Below are positions 25,416 through 34,564 of a stretch of 64,000 nucleotides of DNA, one piece after another (positions within the stretch are counted from its first letter, which is position 1; each line of letters starts with the position of its first letter). The stretch comes from Segniliparus sp051660745. Its GTDB lineage: Bacteria; Actinomycetota; Actinomycetes; Mycobacteriales; Mycobacteriaceae. The notes under the pieces were generated by a model that worked only from the letters and a program-made list of their open reading frames with translations, did no database searches and had not been told where the DNA came from. Location of the stretch: assembly GCF_051660745.1 (NCBI RefSeq), contig NZ_JBOFQF010000003.1:1-64000 (forward strand). Reading direction: 5' to 3'. The position numbers and the translations under genes are program-made.

Positions 25416-26767
25416 TATTTCGGGGGGGCGGGCTGCGCGATCTTCTGCAAGATCGCGCTCGTGCTGGTGTCGGCGAGGTCGGTGCTGCTGTACTCGCTGG
25501 CCATCGTCTTGACCACCACATCGTGCTTGAGCGCGACGGTGACCCAGTTGAGCAGGGCGCGTTTGGGCTCCTCGTCCTGCGAGATCCGCACGCCGAGGCT
25601 GGTGTCGGCGTTGGGGAACGACTTGTTGCCGATCAGCTCCTGCCGGACTGCGACGGAGGCCGAGGTCTGCGGGTTCGTGTAGGTGTAGTTCAAGCACCGG
25701 GCGGACAGGGACTCGCGGTACTCGGCGATGGCGTCGGCTTCGGGGCGTTGCACGCCGATCATGATCACCACGCTGTCCGGCAACGAGGTGACTGTGTTGA
25801 TCACATTGGTGCGGATCGTGGCTTTGGCGGCCCAGGCGACGGATTTCGGTTTGACCGGCTGCGCGCAGTCGGAGGGGTTCGTGCTCACCGACGGGTCGAC
25901 CGGGTTGGACCCGTTCTCGGGGCCAAGGCCGTCGACGAGCCCGAGGGACGAGGTCCCCTGCTGGCTGACGATCGTCCATCCGTCGGGCGCTTGGGCGGGC
26001 AGATACCCGGCGAGCTCTTCGACGGTGTGGTCGCCGAACAACGAGGGCTGCTTGTTTTGCGGGCTGTCGTTCCCGTTCGAGGAGAACGCGAACATCGCGA
26101 CCACAGAGATCACTGCGACCACGACGAGCGCCCCCGCGATGAGCGGGCCTTTGTTGTCGGCTTTGGCCTGCGGCGGGCTCGGCGGCGGGGCGGTGAGGCT
26201 GGACGGCTGGGCCACCAGCGGGGTGAACGGCATCGGCCGGAGCGAGGAGGCGGGCCGTCCCGCGTACAGGGGGCCTTGCGACCTCGGCCGCGCCCGAATA
26301 GGCAGCGCGGGCTCGGCGGCGAAAGCGGGCTGCTGGCCCGCGGCTCCCGTTGTCTGGCCGGGAGGCGGGGCGAACGCCAAAGGAGAGGCGGAAGCGGCAG
26401 GGGCGAACGGGGAGGGCGACGGCGGCGGGGGAGTGGAGCCGGGCGGCGCCGTGAACGGCGAAGCGTGCTCGGAGGGCCGGGCGAACGGGGATTGCGGCGG
26501 CGGGCCGGGAGCCATCCCCGGCCGGGCGGGGCCAGGTTGCGGGGACGCGAAGGGCGATTGCACGGGGCCTCTGCTGTACGGCGAGGACGGCCCGCCGGTG
26601 CGCGGCGCGTCCAAGACTGCCGTGCCGCCGGGGCCGGGCGTCCTGCCGGGGGGCGGCTGGTTGGCGACCGAGGCGGTCCGGCGAGCCGGGTATCCGCTCG
26701 CCAATCCGGGGGAAGGCGGCAACCCCGCTGGGAACCCCGGCGGCGGCGCCGGTGCTCGCTCGGTCAA
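25415..26767 (-). CDS. Proline-rich membrane-anchored protein with extracytoplasmic domain
   Basis: This 450-residue protein has a Pro-, Ala- and Ser-rich cytosolic half (residues 1 to about 205), a single membrane helix (about 209-230, IAGALVVVAVISVVAMFAF) and a C-terminal extracytoplasmic domain of about 220 residues with two Cys (SDCAQ, ARCLNY). This is the layout of mycobacterial sensor-like anchored proteins that lack a kinase. The start is a TTG at 26767 with a strong GGAGGAGGA just upstream; no ATG is near. It lies 57 bp downstream of the glucosidase gene and is coupled to the next gene. Confidence 0.75.
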   Translation of the reverse strand: MTERAPAPPPGFPAGLPPSPGLASGYPARRTASVANQPPPGRTPGPGGTAVLDAPRTGGPSSPYSRGPVQSPFASPQPGPARPGMAPGPPPQSPFARPSEHASPFTAPPGSTPPPPSPSPFAPAASASPLAFAPPPGQTTGAAGQQPAFAAEPALPIRARPRSQGPLYAGRPASSLRPMPFTPLVAQPSSLTAPPPSPPQAKADNKGPLIAGALVVVAVISVVAMFAFSSNGNDSPQNKQPSLFGDHTVEELAGYLPAQAPDGWTIVSQQGTSSLGLVDGLGPENGSNPVDPSVSTNPSDCAQPVKPKSVAWAAKATIRTNVINTVTSLPDSVVIMIGVQRPEADAIAEYRESLSARCLNYTYTNPQTSASVAVRQELIGNKSFPNADTSLGVRISQDEEPKRALLNWVTVALKHDVVVKTMASEYSSTDLADTSTSAILQKIAQPAPPK

Positions 26768-26824
26768 GGATCCTCCTCCATCGCCCGACCTCGTCGCCGG
26801 GACTGAACGTTCTACGGGAGAATA

Positions 26825-28462
26825 CTACGACCCTGCGTTCGTCGCCACCCAAACAGCCGTGTTCGGAGGCAGCAGGCCCCCCTCGAGCGGCGCGCTGGCG
26901 AGCAGCGTCCGGACGCCGTCCGATGCGATCTCGCCCCCGGCGGCCCAGGGCGGCGCGACGGGCGCGTCCGTCGTGTTGAGCGCGCAGACGAGCCCGCCAC
27001 GGCGGAAGGCGAGCTGCCCTTCGGGCACGTCCAGCCATTCGAACTCCGCCTCGGAGAACTCGGGGCGGCTCCGGCGAAGTGCGATGGCCTCGCGGTACAG
27101 CGACAGCGTCGAAGCCCCGTCCGCGCTCTCGTGCGCGACGGTCGAGTCGCCCCAGCCCTCGGGCATGGGGAGCCAGGTGCTGGCGGCCGCGCTGAACCCG
27201 TAGGGCGGCTCGTCGCCGGACCAGGGCAGCGGGACCCGGCAGCTGTCCCGGCCTCGGAGCGTGTGCCCGGACCGCTCCCACATGGGGTCTTGCAGCGCCT
27301 CGTCGGGCAGCTGGACCGATTCGAGGCCCAGCTCCGCGCCGTTGTACACGAAGACGACTCCGGGGAGCGCGAGCACGACCAGCGCCATGGCCCGAGCCCT
27401 GGCGAGCCCGGCCTCGCCGCCGCCGTAGCGGGTCGCCTCCCGCTCGACGTCGTGGTTGGACAGGGTCCACGTGGCGGTCCCCGCCACGGAGCGGACGGCC
27501 TCGAACGAGCGGGTGATCGCCTCGCGGAGCTCCTCAGCCTCGAACTCGGCCTCCACGAGCTTGAAGTTGAAGCCGAGGTGCAGCTCGTCGGGCCGCAGGT
27601 AGGCGGCGAAGGTCTCGTCGTCGCGGGCCCAGATCTCCCCGACGGTCATTCGGCCGGGGTACTCGTCGAGCACGGCGCGGACCCTGCGGTGGATGTCGTG
27701 GACGTCGGGGTGGTTGAACCGCAGGTCTCCAGGGCTGTGGTCCAAAAGGCCCGCGCCGACGTCGGTCATGTCCGGCAGCCCCGGCGGTTTGGCCATCCCG
27801 TGCGCGACGTCGATGCGGAACCCGTCCGCGCCCCGGTCGAGCCAGAAGCGCAGCGTGGTCTCGAGGTCGGCGAGGACTTCCGGGTTCTCCCAGTTCAAAT
27901 CTGGCTGTTCCGGGGCGAAGATGTGCAAATACCACTGCTCTGGTTTTGTCTCAGCCGCCGACGGGCTGCCAGCCCCGTCCGGCCCGTGGACGCGGGTCCA
28001 GGCCGGGCCGCCGAAGATGCTGGGCCAGTTGTTGGGCGGCTCGTCGCCGTTCTCGCCCTTGCCGTCCCGGAAGATATAGCGCTCGCGCTCCGGGCTGCCC
28101 GGAGCCGCGGCGAGCGCGGCTTGGAACCACGGGTGCTGCTCGCTGGTGTGATTGGGGACGAGGTCCATGATCAGCTTCAAGCCACGGGCGTGCGCCGCGG
28201 CCAGCAGCCGGTCGAACGCTTCGAGGCCGCCGAAGAGCGGGTCGACGTCGCGGGGGTCGCTCACGTCGTAGCCGTGGTCGGCCATCGGCGAACGCATGAT
28301 GGGGCTGAGCCACAGCCCGTCGATCCCGAGGCCGACGAGGTGGTCGAGGCCTTCGGCCACGCCGTCCAAGTCGCCGACCCCGTCGCCGTTCGCGTCCTTG
28401 AACGAGCGGGGGTACACCTGGTACAAGACAGCGTCGTCCCACCACTGCTCAGATTGCGTCAT
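26825..28462 (-). CDS. aglA: GH13 alpha-glucosidase (oligo-1,6-glucosidase/AglA type)
   Basis: This 545-residue glycoside hydrolase family 13 enzyme should cleave alpha-glucosidic bonds in oligosaccharides. The four GH13 regions are visible: LIMDLVPNHTS, the nucleophile Asp in GFRIDVAHGM, the acid/base Glu in VGEIWA and the last Asp in LSNHDVER. The start WWDDAVLYQVYPRSF is typical of the AglA/oligo-1,6-glucosidase branch. The neighbouring glbO matches Mtb Rv2470-Rv2471. The enzyme is cytosolic. Maltose or trehalose-derived sugars are likely substrates, but the exact linkage is not readable. Confidence 0.92.
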   Translation of the reverse strand: MTQSEQWWDDAVLYQVYPRSFKDANGDGVGDLDGVAEGLDHLVGLGIDGLWLSPIMRSPMADHGYDVSDPRDVDPLFGGLEAFDRLLAAAHARGLKLIMDLVPNHTSEQHPWFQAALAAAPGSPERERYIFRDGKGENGDEPPNNWPSIFGGPAWTRVHGPDGAGSPSAAETKPEQWYLHIFAPEQPDLNWENPEVLADLETTLRFWLDRGADGFRIDVAHGMAKPPGLPDMTDVGAGLLDHSPGDLRFNHPDVHDIHRRVRAVLDEYPGRMTVGEIWARDDETFAAYLRPDELHLGFNFKLVEAEFEAEELREAITRSFEAVRSVAGTATWTLSNHDVEREATRYGGGEAGLARARAMALVVLALPGVVFVYNGAELGLESVQLPDEALQDPMWERSGHTLRGRDSCRVPLPWSGDEPPYGFSAAASTWLPMPEGWGDSTVAHESADGASTLSLYREAIALRRSRPEFSEAEFEWLDVPEGQLAFRRGGLVCALNTTDAPVAPPWAAGGEIASDGVRTLLASAPLEGGLLPPNTAVWVATNAGS

Positions 28463-28514
28463 ACGGCCATTCTGCCCTCTGGCGGTGGATCGCGCTTGCT
28501 GCGGGCCGAGACTC

Positions 28515-28943
28515 TTACGGGGCGTTCATGAGCGAGTTCGCGGCCATCTCGAGGTAGGCCCACAGTTCTTGGCGGTGCGGCTCGTCCATGGCCTCCGGGC
28601 TGACGGCTTCCACTCCCGCGCGCATGCAGCGCAGCCACGCGTCGCGCTCGGCGGGGCCGATGACGAACGGCACATGCCGCATCCTCAGCCGCGGATGGCC
28701 CCGGCTCTCCGAATAGGTCCGGGGACCGCCCCAGTACTGCTGGAGGAACAACCGCAGGTGGAGCTCGGCTTCGGCGAGGTCGTCCTGGTACATGGGCGCG
28801 AGCAACGGGTCTTTGGCGACTTCGACGTAGAAGCCCTTCGTGATGGCCTCGAACGTCGCGGCCCCGCCGACAGCCTCGTAAAAGCTGGGCGGGCTCGTGC
28901 CCGCGAGGTCTGCTGCGGGAGAGGGCTCTGGCGCGGAGCTCAT
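28515..28943 (-). CDS. glbO: Truncated haemoglobin O
   Basis: This 142-residue haem protein belongs to the class II (trHbO) globins, thought to handle oxygen or nitric oxide near the respiratory chain. The signature block QQYWGGPRTYSESRGHPRLR and the proximal His in RMRHVPF are present, as are a Tyr in APMYQDD and a Trp in RDAWLRCM typical of trHbO. It lacks the long N-terminal extension seen in GlbN. It lies 52 bp upstream of the glucosidase on the same strand. The 259 bp to the divergent HNH gene hold no other gene I can support. Confidence 0.95.
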   Translation of the reverse strand: MSSAPEPSPAADLAGTSPPSFYEAVGGAATFEAITKGFYVEVAKDPLLAPMYQDDLAEAELHLRLFLQQYWGGPRTYSESRGHPRLRMRHVPFVIGPAERDAWLRCMRAGVEAVSPEAMDEPHRQELWAYLEMAANSLMNAP

Positions 28944-29202
28944 CGGAAACTCCCTTCTTCAGATCTGTTCGGCATGTCTGCTCAGCATGCTGAAATCAAA
29001 AATATCAGGCGCCGAGCGCCGCCACGTGGTAGGAAGTAAAGAAGTTTGCCAACGCCGACACCGGATGAGGAAGGAAGAGCATTGATCGTGAGGTCCAGAT
29101 CAGCAAGGTCGCGCAGAGCTTGTGATCAACAGAGCGCCTGCTAGGCGCGCTGACCGGACTTTCCCGCCGATCAAGCTCCACCAGCGACAGGAGCGCCAGA
29201 AG

Positions 29203-29754
29203 ATGCCGTCACACCGCCGATCGCTTGCTGGCGGCGCCACGCTGGTTTTGAACGTGGGCTTCGAGCCGCTCAACATCATCCCCCACCGCCGCGCCGTCGT
29301 GCTTGTGTACTCCGAGCGGGCCGAGCTGGTGGAGCCGACGAATCTGACGGCGCGCTCGGAGCGGCAGGAGCTGCAAGTGCCGAGCGTCATCCGGCTGTCG
29401 CGCTATATCCGAGTCCCGTACCGGGCGACCGTGCCGCTGACACGGACGGCGGTGGTCGCGCGGGACAAGCACCGCTGCGTGTACTGCGGCGGCAAGCCGG
29501 AGACGATCGACCACGTGGTGCCCCGCTCGCGGGGCGGGCAGCACGCGTGGACCAACGTGGTCGCGGCCTGCCAGAAATGCAACCACAAGAAGGGCAACCG
29601 GCTCTTGGCCGAGCTCGGCTGGTCGTTGCGCGAGGCGCCCGCCGCCCCGAAGGGCGCGGTGCCGGGGTTCGTCTCCGGCGAGCATCCCAGCGCGTGGCGG
29701 CGGTACTTGGGCTTGGCCGAGGAGCGCGGCCATTTCGAGCAGCGCACCGCGTGA
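29203..29754 (+). CDS. HNH nuclease-domain protein
   Basis: This 183-residue protein has an HNH domain at about residues 85-140: CVYCGG, DHVVPRSRGG (the catalytic His) and CQKCNHKKGNR give a zinc-binding ββα-metal nuclease site. The N-terminal part (LVLNVGFEPLNIIPHRRAVV) is highly conserved in actinobacteria, and the neighbours match Mtb Rv2469c. It is intact, unlike the HNH pseudogene at 12.4-13.8 kb, and belongs to a different family. The ATG at 29203 has AGGAG 10 nt upstream. Its cellular role is unknown; a DNA processing function is an inference. Confidence 0.85.
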   Translation: MPSHRRSLAGGATLVLNVGFEPLNIIPHRRAVVLVYSERAELVEPTNLTARSERQELQVPSVIRLSRYIRVPYRATVPLTRTAVVARDKHRCVYCGGKPETIDHVVPRSRGGQHAWTNVVAACQKCNHKKGNRLLAELGWSLREAPAAPKGAVPGFVSGEHPSAWRRYLGLAEERGHFEQRTA

Positions 29755-29809
29755 TCCTCTGATCGGGGCTTGCTCCGCGAACCTGCGGGGCCCTTGCTAG
29801 AGTGTCCGC

Positions 29810-30037
29810 ATGCCTGTGCCACTCCTCCATAGCCTTCCGCTGGTGGTGATCGCCGTCGTCGCGGTGCTGAGCTACTTCCTCGCAAAGGACCGCGCGCGCC
29901 CCGCTCAGTACCGGCTGGGCGAGCCGTGGACCGCAGGCACGGTGCTGTGGAGCGCCGTGGACGAGATCGGCCATGGGGGCTCCCATGGCGAAGCGCACGG
30001 CGACGTGGTCGGAAAGGCGGTCAGCGGTGAGTGGTGA
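29810..30037 (+). CDS. Small membrane protein
   Basis: This 75-residue protein has one N-terminal membrane helix (LLHSLPLVVIAVVAVLSYFL) followed by a short hydrophilic tail. It overlaps the next gene by 11 nt, and a TAGAGT hexamer ends 6 nt before its ATG, suggesting a leaderless start. I do not recognise the family; by position it fits the small membrane gene next to the DUF5130 gene in mycobacteria. Confidence 0.6.
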   Translation: MPVPLLHSLPLVVIAVVAVLSYFLAKDRARPAQYRLGEPWTAGTVLWSAVDEIGHGGSHGEAHGDVVGKAVSGEW

Positions 30038-30479
30038 GCTTGTGGCGCACGGCGAGCGGGTCCCCGTGGTCTCGACCGCGCTCGATCCCGCGGAGCCGTT
30101 GACGCATCTGCCGTTCAGCGTCGAGCAGCGCGTCGCGGTGGACGAGGCGCTCACCCGCGCCACCAGGGGCACGGGCGTGCAGTTCTCGGTCCGGATCGGC
30201 GACCTCGGCGCGGACGCGCTGGCAGGCGCGAAGCAGGTCTTCCCGCATGTGCCGGAGGCGCAGCGGGGCGTGCTCATCGCGATCTCCCCGAACGAGCGGA
30301 AAGTGGCCGTGGTCTCGGGCTCGGACGTGGAACGGGCGACCGAGCCGGTGCTCCAGCTCGGTGTCGCCGCCGCGACGAGCGTGCTTGCCGAGGCGACGGG
30401 GAAAGCTCTGGACAACGCTCTTGTCGACGCTGTCATTGCGGCGATCCGTGTGATCGCCAGCGCCGTCGAGCCTGTCTGA
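30027..30479 (+). CDS. DUF5130/TPM-like protein
   Basis: This 150-residue protein has no membrane helix and looks like the TPM-related DUF5130 family (Mtb Rv2468c, next to Rv2469c). Visible features are a VDEALTRATRGTGVQFSVRI segment and a small, Ala-rich C-terminal helix. The GTG at 30027 lies inside the end of the preceding gene, so the two are probably coupled; an ATG at 29985 would overlap more. The function is unknown. Confidence 0.7.
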   Translation: MSGELVAHGERVPVVSTALDPAEPLTHLPFSVEQRVAVDEALTRATRGTGVQFSVRIGDLGADALAGAKQVFPHVPEAQRGVLIAISPNERKVAVVSGSDVERATEPVLQLGVAAATSVLAEATGKALDNALVDAVIAAIRVIASAVEPV

Positions 30480-30522
30480 CGATTAGGGCGGGCCCGCAGC
30501 GGCCCCGATAGGAATTGCTCCG

Positions 30523-31038
30523 ATGATCGAGACGGCGCGGACCGGCGAGGCGGCGCAGGGCTCGAAAAGCGGGCTGGCCGGGCGCGGCGCGCACGTGCTC
30601 GTGGCGCTTGTCGCGGTCCTGGTCTTCGCCGGGGCCGTGTGGGTTATCGGCTACTTCGGCTGGTTCGTCGTCCGCAGCGTGTGGAGCGACGACCCGGACC
30701 CGCCGAGCGTGGCGTTCGCAGCAGGTGTCGCGCTCTGCGTCGTGGGCTGTTTGGCCGTGGCGACGAGCTCGTTGGTCGCGGTGTTGTGGCGGTTGGAGGT
30801 GCTCGGGGCCGATCGCGGCTTCGCGCGCGCGGCGCGCAGGAGCTGGGCGGCGGGCGCGCTCTGCGCGGTGGCCGGGCTGGCCGTGCTCGTCGGGCTCGGC
30901 GTCGTGATGACGGCCGTCTCCCAGTTGTCGCCCTACGCGAAGGCCGTTGTGATCGCGGTGTTCGCGCTGTGCGCCCTGATCCCCATCGCTCCCGGCTACG
31001 AGATTTGGCGGCGACGCGCAGGCGCGAAGACCGATTGA
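30523..31038 (+). CDS. Four-helix integral membrane protein, unknown function
   Basis: This 171-residue protein has hydrophobic segments at about 24-50, 66-90, 107-126 and 133-155 and short polar loops. Both ends are probably cytosolic. No transport or enzyme motif is visible and I do not recognise it. The ATG at 30523 is preceded by a weak GATAGGAA-like site. It lies 38 bp upstream of pafB, but pafB seems to have its own promoter. Confidence 0.65.
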   Translation: MIETARTGEAAQGSKSGLAGRGAHVLVALVAVLVFAGAVWVIGYFGWFVVRSVWSDDPDPPSVAFAAGVALCVVGCLAVATSSLVAVLWRLEVLGADRGFARAARRSWAAGALCAVAGLAVLVGLGVVMTAVSQLSPYAKAVVIAVFALCALIPIAPGYEIWRRRAGAKTD

Positions 31039-31075
31039 CTGTTTCGCCTCGGTTTTGCCGGTACCCTAGAGAGCT

Positions 31076-32188
31076 GTGGCAACTCCGAAGGTCGAAAGGT
31101 TGATCAACCTCGTGATCGCGCTGCTCTCGGCCAGGGGATACGTCTCCGCGGAGCACATCAGGGACTCGGTCTCCGGCTATTCGGAGACCCCGAGCGAAGA
31201 AGCCTTCGAGCGGATGTTCGAGCGGGACAAGGCCGAGCTGCGCGAGCTCGGCGTCCCGATCGAGACGGGCAAGATCTCGCGGATGTACGGCGGCGTGGGG
31301 TACCGCATCCGACGCGACGCGTACGAGCTGCCCGAGATCGTGTTCACTCCCGAAGAAGCCGCCGCAGTCGCGGTGGCAGGTGCGTTGTGGCAGACCAAGG
31401 AGCTGGCAGGGACGGTCGACCGGGCACTGGTCAAGCTGCGGGCGGCGGGATCCCCGATCTATCCGTCCGACTCGCCCATGGTGGACGTCGTCTGGCAGAC
31501 CGAGCCCGGCTCGCGCGGCTCGGAGGAGGTGTTCACCGCATTGGTGGGCGCGGCGGAATCCGGCCGCCGGGTTTCCTTCGAGTACCGGGCCGACCCGGTC
31601 AAACCCCTCCAGGCCCGGACTTTGGAGCCCTGGGGCGTTGTGACGCACCGGGGCCGGTGGTACGTGCTCGGATGGGACATCGACCGGGACGCGCCCCGCA
31701 CATTCCGGCTCTCCCGGATCCACGGCGCGGTCAAGGACAAGGGGCGGGCGGAGACCGACTCCCTCTACACCCCCGAGCAGTTGCGGGCGAAGGTCGTGGA
31801 GCTCGTCGACCCGCCAGCCCCGACGGAGACAGCGTTGGTGTGGGCGGAGCGCGGCGAGGCGGAGGGCCTGCGCAGGCTGGGCGCGGTCGTCGGGGAACGC
31901 GAGTTGGACGGCGCGGCAGGCGATCTGGTCGAGATCCCGTTGAGCTCGACGCAGACCCTCGCGAGGGCGATCGCGGGATTCGGCGCGCACGCGGTCGCGC
32001 TTGAGCCGGAACGGTTGCGCGACGAGGTCGTCGCGCGGCTCCAAGCGGTCGCAGGCACGTCCGGGGGAGAGCTGGCTGCCTCCCAGGTGGATGGGATGCC
32101 AGGCCATGAGCCCCGACGGGTACTGGGTGGGCGGAGCGTACCCGAGGGGCGAAATAACGCCGCAGACCGCCAGCTGGGAGACAGCTGA
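31076..32188 (+). CDS. pafB: Transcription regulator PafB (WYL domain)
   Basis: PafB and PafC form a transcriptional activator of the LexA-independent DNA-damage response in mycobacteria. This 370-residue protein has an N-terminal winged-helix domain (KVERLINLVIALLSARGYVS) and a WYL domain with GRRVSFEYRA and GRWYVLGWDIDR. The start is a GTG at 31076. TACCCT at 31062-31067 ends 8 nt before it, so translation may be leaderless. The order pafB-pafC-tatA-tatC-helY is that of Mtb Rv2096c-Rv2092c. pafA and the proteasome genes are not in the window, although they lie upstream in Mtb. Confidence 0.93.
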   Translation: MATPKVERLINLVIALLSARGYVSAEHIRDSVSGYSETPSEEAFERMFERDKAELRELGVPIETGKISRMYGGVGYRIRRDAYELPEIVFTPEEAAAVAVAGALWQTKELAGTVDRALVKLRAAGSPIYPSDSPMVDVVWQTEPGSRGSEEVFTALVGAAESGRRVSFEYRADPVKPLQARTLEPWGVVTHRGRWYVLGWDIDRDAPRTFRLSRIHGAVKDKGRAETDSLYTPEQLRAKVVELVDPPAPTETALVWAERGEAEGLRRLGAVVGERELDGAAGDLVEIPLSSTQTLARAIAGFGAHAVALEPERLRDEVVARLQAVAGTSGGELAASQVDGMPGHEPRRVLGGRSVPEGRNNAADRQLGDS

Positions 32189-33201
32189 TGCCGCCGACGA
32201 ACCTCGCGACCCGGCTCACCCGGATGCTCAGCATCATCCCGTATTTCCTCGCCCATCCTGGGCAGAACGTCCGAGAGGGGGCCCAGGCGCTCGGCATGAG
32301 CGTCGCGGACTTGCACCGCGACCTGAACCAGCTCTGGCTCTGCGGCCTGCCCGGCTACAGCCCTGGCGACCTGATCGACATCTCGTTCGCCGGAGACGGA
32401 GTCGAAGTCGGCTTTTCCGCCGGAGTGGACCGCCCGTTGCGGCTCACACGGACCGAGGCGACGCTCTTGGTGGTGGCGCTGCGCGCGCTCGCGGAGCTGC
32501 CGAGCGGGGTCGACCCGACCGCGGCCCTCTCCGCGATCGCAAAGATCGAGGCGGCCAGCCAGGGGGAAAGCTCTGCCGCGCCCGCCCCGCCCGAGCCCGA
32601 GTCGCCCGCGATCCGCACCGCCCGCGCCGCGCTGGCTTCGGGGAAGGCTTTGCAGATCCGGTACTACTCCGCCACCAGCGACGCGGTGACGGATCGGATC
32701 ATCGATCCGATCCGAGTGGTGATCCAGGGCCGGAGCTCCTACATCCAGGCGTGGTGCCGCGCCTCCCAGGCGGTCCGGCTGTTCCGGCTGGACCGGCTCG
32801 ACGGCGCGACAGAGCTGTCCGAGCCGTCGCGGCCGCAGGCTTCGCCTGCGGTTCCCGCAGGCTTCTGGGGCGAGTCGGGGCAGCCGCCGCAGGCGCTCGT
32901 CGCGGTGGCCCCGGAGTCGACCTGGGCGATCGAGCACCACGGCATGACAGCGCTCGAGGAATCGCCCGCGAGCGGGCGGCACGCCCACACCGAAGACGGC
33001 TGGGTCGTCGCCAGGCTGGGGTACGGCTCGTCGGACTGGCTGCGCCGGTTCTTGCTCGGCCACGGCACGGAGATCCGTCTCCTCGAACCCGCCGAATCGG
33101 CCACTGACGCGGCAGAGTCCGCGCGACTCGCGCTGCGCCGGTACGCGGCTTTGGCGAACTCTCAGCCTGGCGGGTTAGAATCGGCTGGACAGACGTCTTA
33201 G
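32188..33201 (+). CDS. pafC: Transcription regulator PafC (WYL domain)
   Basis: This 337-residue partner of PafB has an N-terminal winged-helix domain (LTRMLSIIPYFLAHPG, a typical PafC start) and a WYL domain with ALQIRYYSATSD and IQAWCRASQAVRLFRLDRL. Its ATG shares one base with the pafB stop (TGATG), which fits the need for equal amounts of both subunits. The linker at about residues 130-155 is rich in Ala, Pro and Glu. The WYL domain is expected to sense single-stranded DNA. Confidence 0.93.
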   Translation: MPPTNLATRLTRMLSIIPYFLAHPGQNVREGAQALGMSVADLHRDLNQLWLCGLPGYSPGDLIDISFAGDGVEVGFSAGVDRPLRLTRTEATLLVVALRALAELPSGVDPTAALSAIAKIEAASQGESSAAPAPPEPESPAIRTARAALASGKALQIRYYSATSDAVTDRIIDPIRVVIQGRSSYIQAWCRASQAVRLFRLDRLDGATELSEPSRPQASPAVPAGFWGESGQPPQALVAVAPESTWAIEHHGMTALEESPASGRHAHTEDGWVVARLGYGSSDWLRRFLLGHGTEIRLLEPAESATDAAESARLALRRYAALANSQPGGLESAGQTS

Positions 33202-33216
33202 GAAGGTGATCGCACT

Positions 33217-33513
33217 ATGGGAACTTGGAGCGTATGGCACTGGGTGGTCGTGCTGGTCGTTCTCGTGCTGCTCTTCGGCTCGAAGCGGCTGCCGGACGCG
33301 GCACGTGGGCTCGGGCGCTCGCTGCGCATCTTGAAGTCCGAGGTTCGGCAGATGAACTCCGAGGACGAGCCCGACTCGGCCGAGGCGAAACCCGCCGCTC
33401 CGGCTCCGGCCCAGAAGCCTGCGGCTGAGCCTGCCGCGCCGTCGAGTCTGGAACTGGCCGCCGCGCCCCAGCAGCAGGCGAGCGAGCAGGCTTCGCACGC
33501 GACGACCGCCTAG
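33217..33513 (+). CDS. tatA: Twin-arginine translocase subunit TatA
   Basis: TatA forms the size-adapting channel of the Tat system for folded proteins. The 98-residue protein has one N-terminal membrane helix (WHWVVVLVVLVLLFGSKRLPD, with the FG hinge), the amphipathic helix that follows (AARGLGRSLRILKSEVRQM) and a long, Ala/Pro-rich acidic tail. AAGGTGA is a ribosome site before the ATG. It lies 15 bp after pafC. The tail is longer than in many TatA proteins. Confidence 0.93.
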   Translation: MGTWSVWHWVVVLVVLVLLFGSKRLPDAARGLGRSLRILKSEVRQMNSEDEPDSAEAKPAAPAPAQKPAAEPAAPSSLELAAAPQQQASEQASHATTA

Positions 33514-33586
33514 TGGCGGGGGCGGGCCCCGGAGGTTTCTGCACGAGGCCGGACGCAATGCCGCCTGCTCGGGGAGGCGTTGCTTC

Positions 33587-34564
33587 GTGAAGAAACCTTC
33601 CCGCGCGGTCGGGGGCGTGCTGCGTCGGCTCAAACTGTCGTCCTGGCTGCGCAAGCGGCCGAACAACCCCGACGGCGTGATGTCGCTCGTGGAGCATCTC
33701 TACGAGCTGCGCCGCCGTCTGCTCATCTCGTTGGCGGCGGTGGCGCTGACGACCGTCTTCGGCGTGCTCTGGTACAACGAGTCCATCCTCGGGATCCCGA
33801 GCCTCGGCGAGATCCTGCGCCAGCCGTACTGTTCCCTCCCGCAGAACCTCCGGGTCGACCTCAGCCACGACGGCTCGTGCCGCCTGCTCGCGATCAACCC
33901 CTTCGACCAGATCATGCTGCGGTTCAAAGTGGGCCTGCTCGCGGGCGTCGTGCTGGCGTGCCCGGTGTGGCTGCACCAGATCTGGGCGTTCATCACTCCG
34001 GGCCTGTACACGCACGAGCGCCGGTACGCGGCCGGGTTCGTCGTCCCCGCCGCGGTGCTCTTCATGGGCGGGGCGGTCCTCGCCTATCTCATCTACTCGC
34101 AGGGCCTGAAGTTCCTGCTGCAAGCGGGCGGCGAGTTCCAGATCACCGCGCTCGACGGCGAAGCCTATTTCAATGTGCTGTGCAATCTGCTGGTGATCTT
34201 CGGGGTGAGCTTCGAGCTGCCGCTGTTGGTGGTGGCGCTCAACTTCACCGGCGTGCTCCCGTACGCCAAGATCTCCGAATGGCGCCGGGGGATCATTTTC
34301 GGGCTCTTCGTCTTCGCCGCCATAGCGACCCCTGGCCAGGACCCCTTCTCCATGATCGCCCTCGCCTTGGCGCTGACCATCCTCTTCGAGATCGCCGCGC
34401 AGATCGCCCATGTCCGGGAGTGGCGCAAGGGCCGCAAGGCGCAGCACGAGCCGGAGCTCTCCGACGACGAGGCCGCGCCGATCGACCCCGCAGGCCCAGT
34501 CGGCTCCGCCGCGCCGATCGCGTCGGAAGGCTCTGACGACCAGCCCTACGCGGACATCACATGA
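33587..34564 (+). CDS. tatC: Twin-arginine translocase subunit TatC
   Basis: TatC is the membrane receptor for twin-arginine signal peptides. The 325-residue protein has six hydrophobic helices, with the family motif MSLVEHLYELRRRLLIS near residue 30 and the conserved ATPGQDPFSM before helix 5-6. The N-terminus and C-terminus are cytosolic and carry polar extensions; the C-terminal one is Asp/Pro-rich. The start is a GTG at 33587. Its stop overlaps the helY ATG by 4 nt (ATGA). Confidence 0.94.
   Translation: MKKPSRAVGGVLRRLKLSSWLRKRPNNPDGVMSLVEHLYELRRRLLISLAAVALTTVFGVLWYNESILGIPSLGEILRQPYCSLPQNLRVDLSHDGSCRLLAINPFDQIMLRFKVGLLAGVVLACPVWLHQIWAFITPGLYTHERRYAAGFVVPAAVLFMGGAVLAYLIYSQGLKFLLQAGGEFQITALDGEAYFNVLCNLLVIFGVSFELPLLVVALNFTGVLPYAKISEWRRGIIFGLFVFAAIATPGQDPFSMIALALALTILFEIAAQIAHVREWRKGRKAQHEPELSDDEAAPIDPAGPVGSAAPIASEGSDDQPYADIT

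Noticed and set aside
29134..29148. GCGCCT-GCT-AGGCGC hairpin in the glbO/HNH gap
   Set aside because: Only 6 bp with a 3-base loop and no T-run; it lies upstream of the HNH gene where a terminator is not expected.
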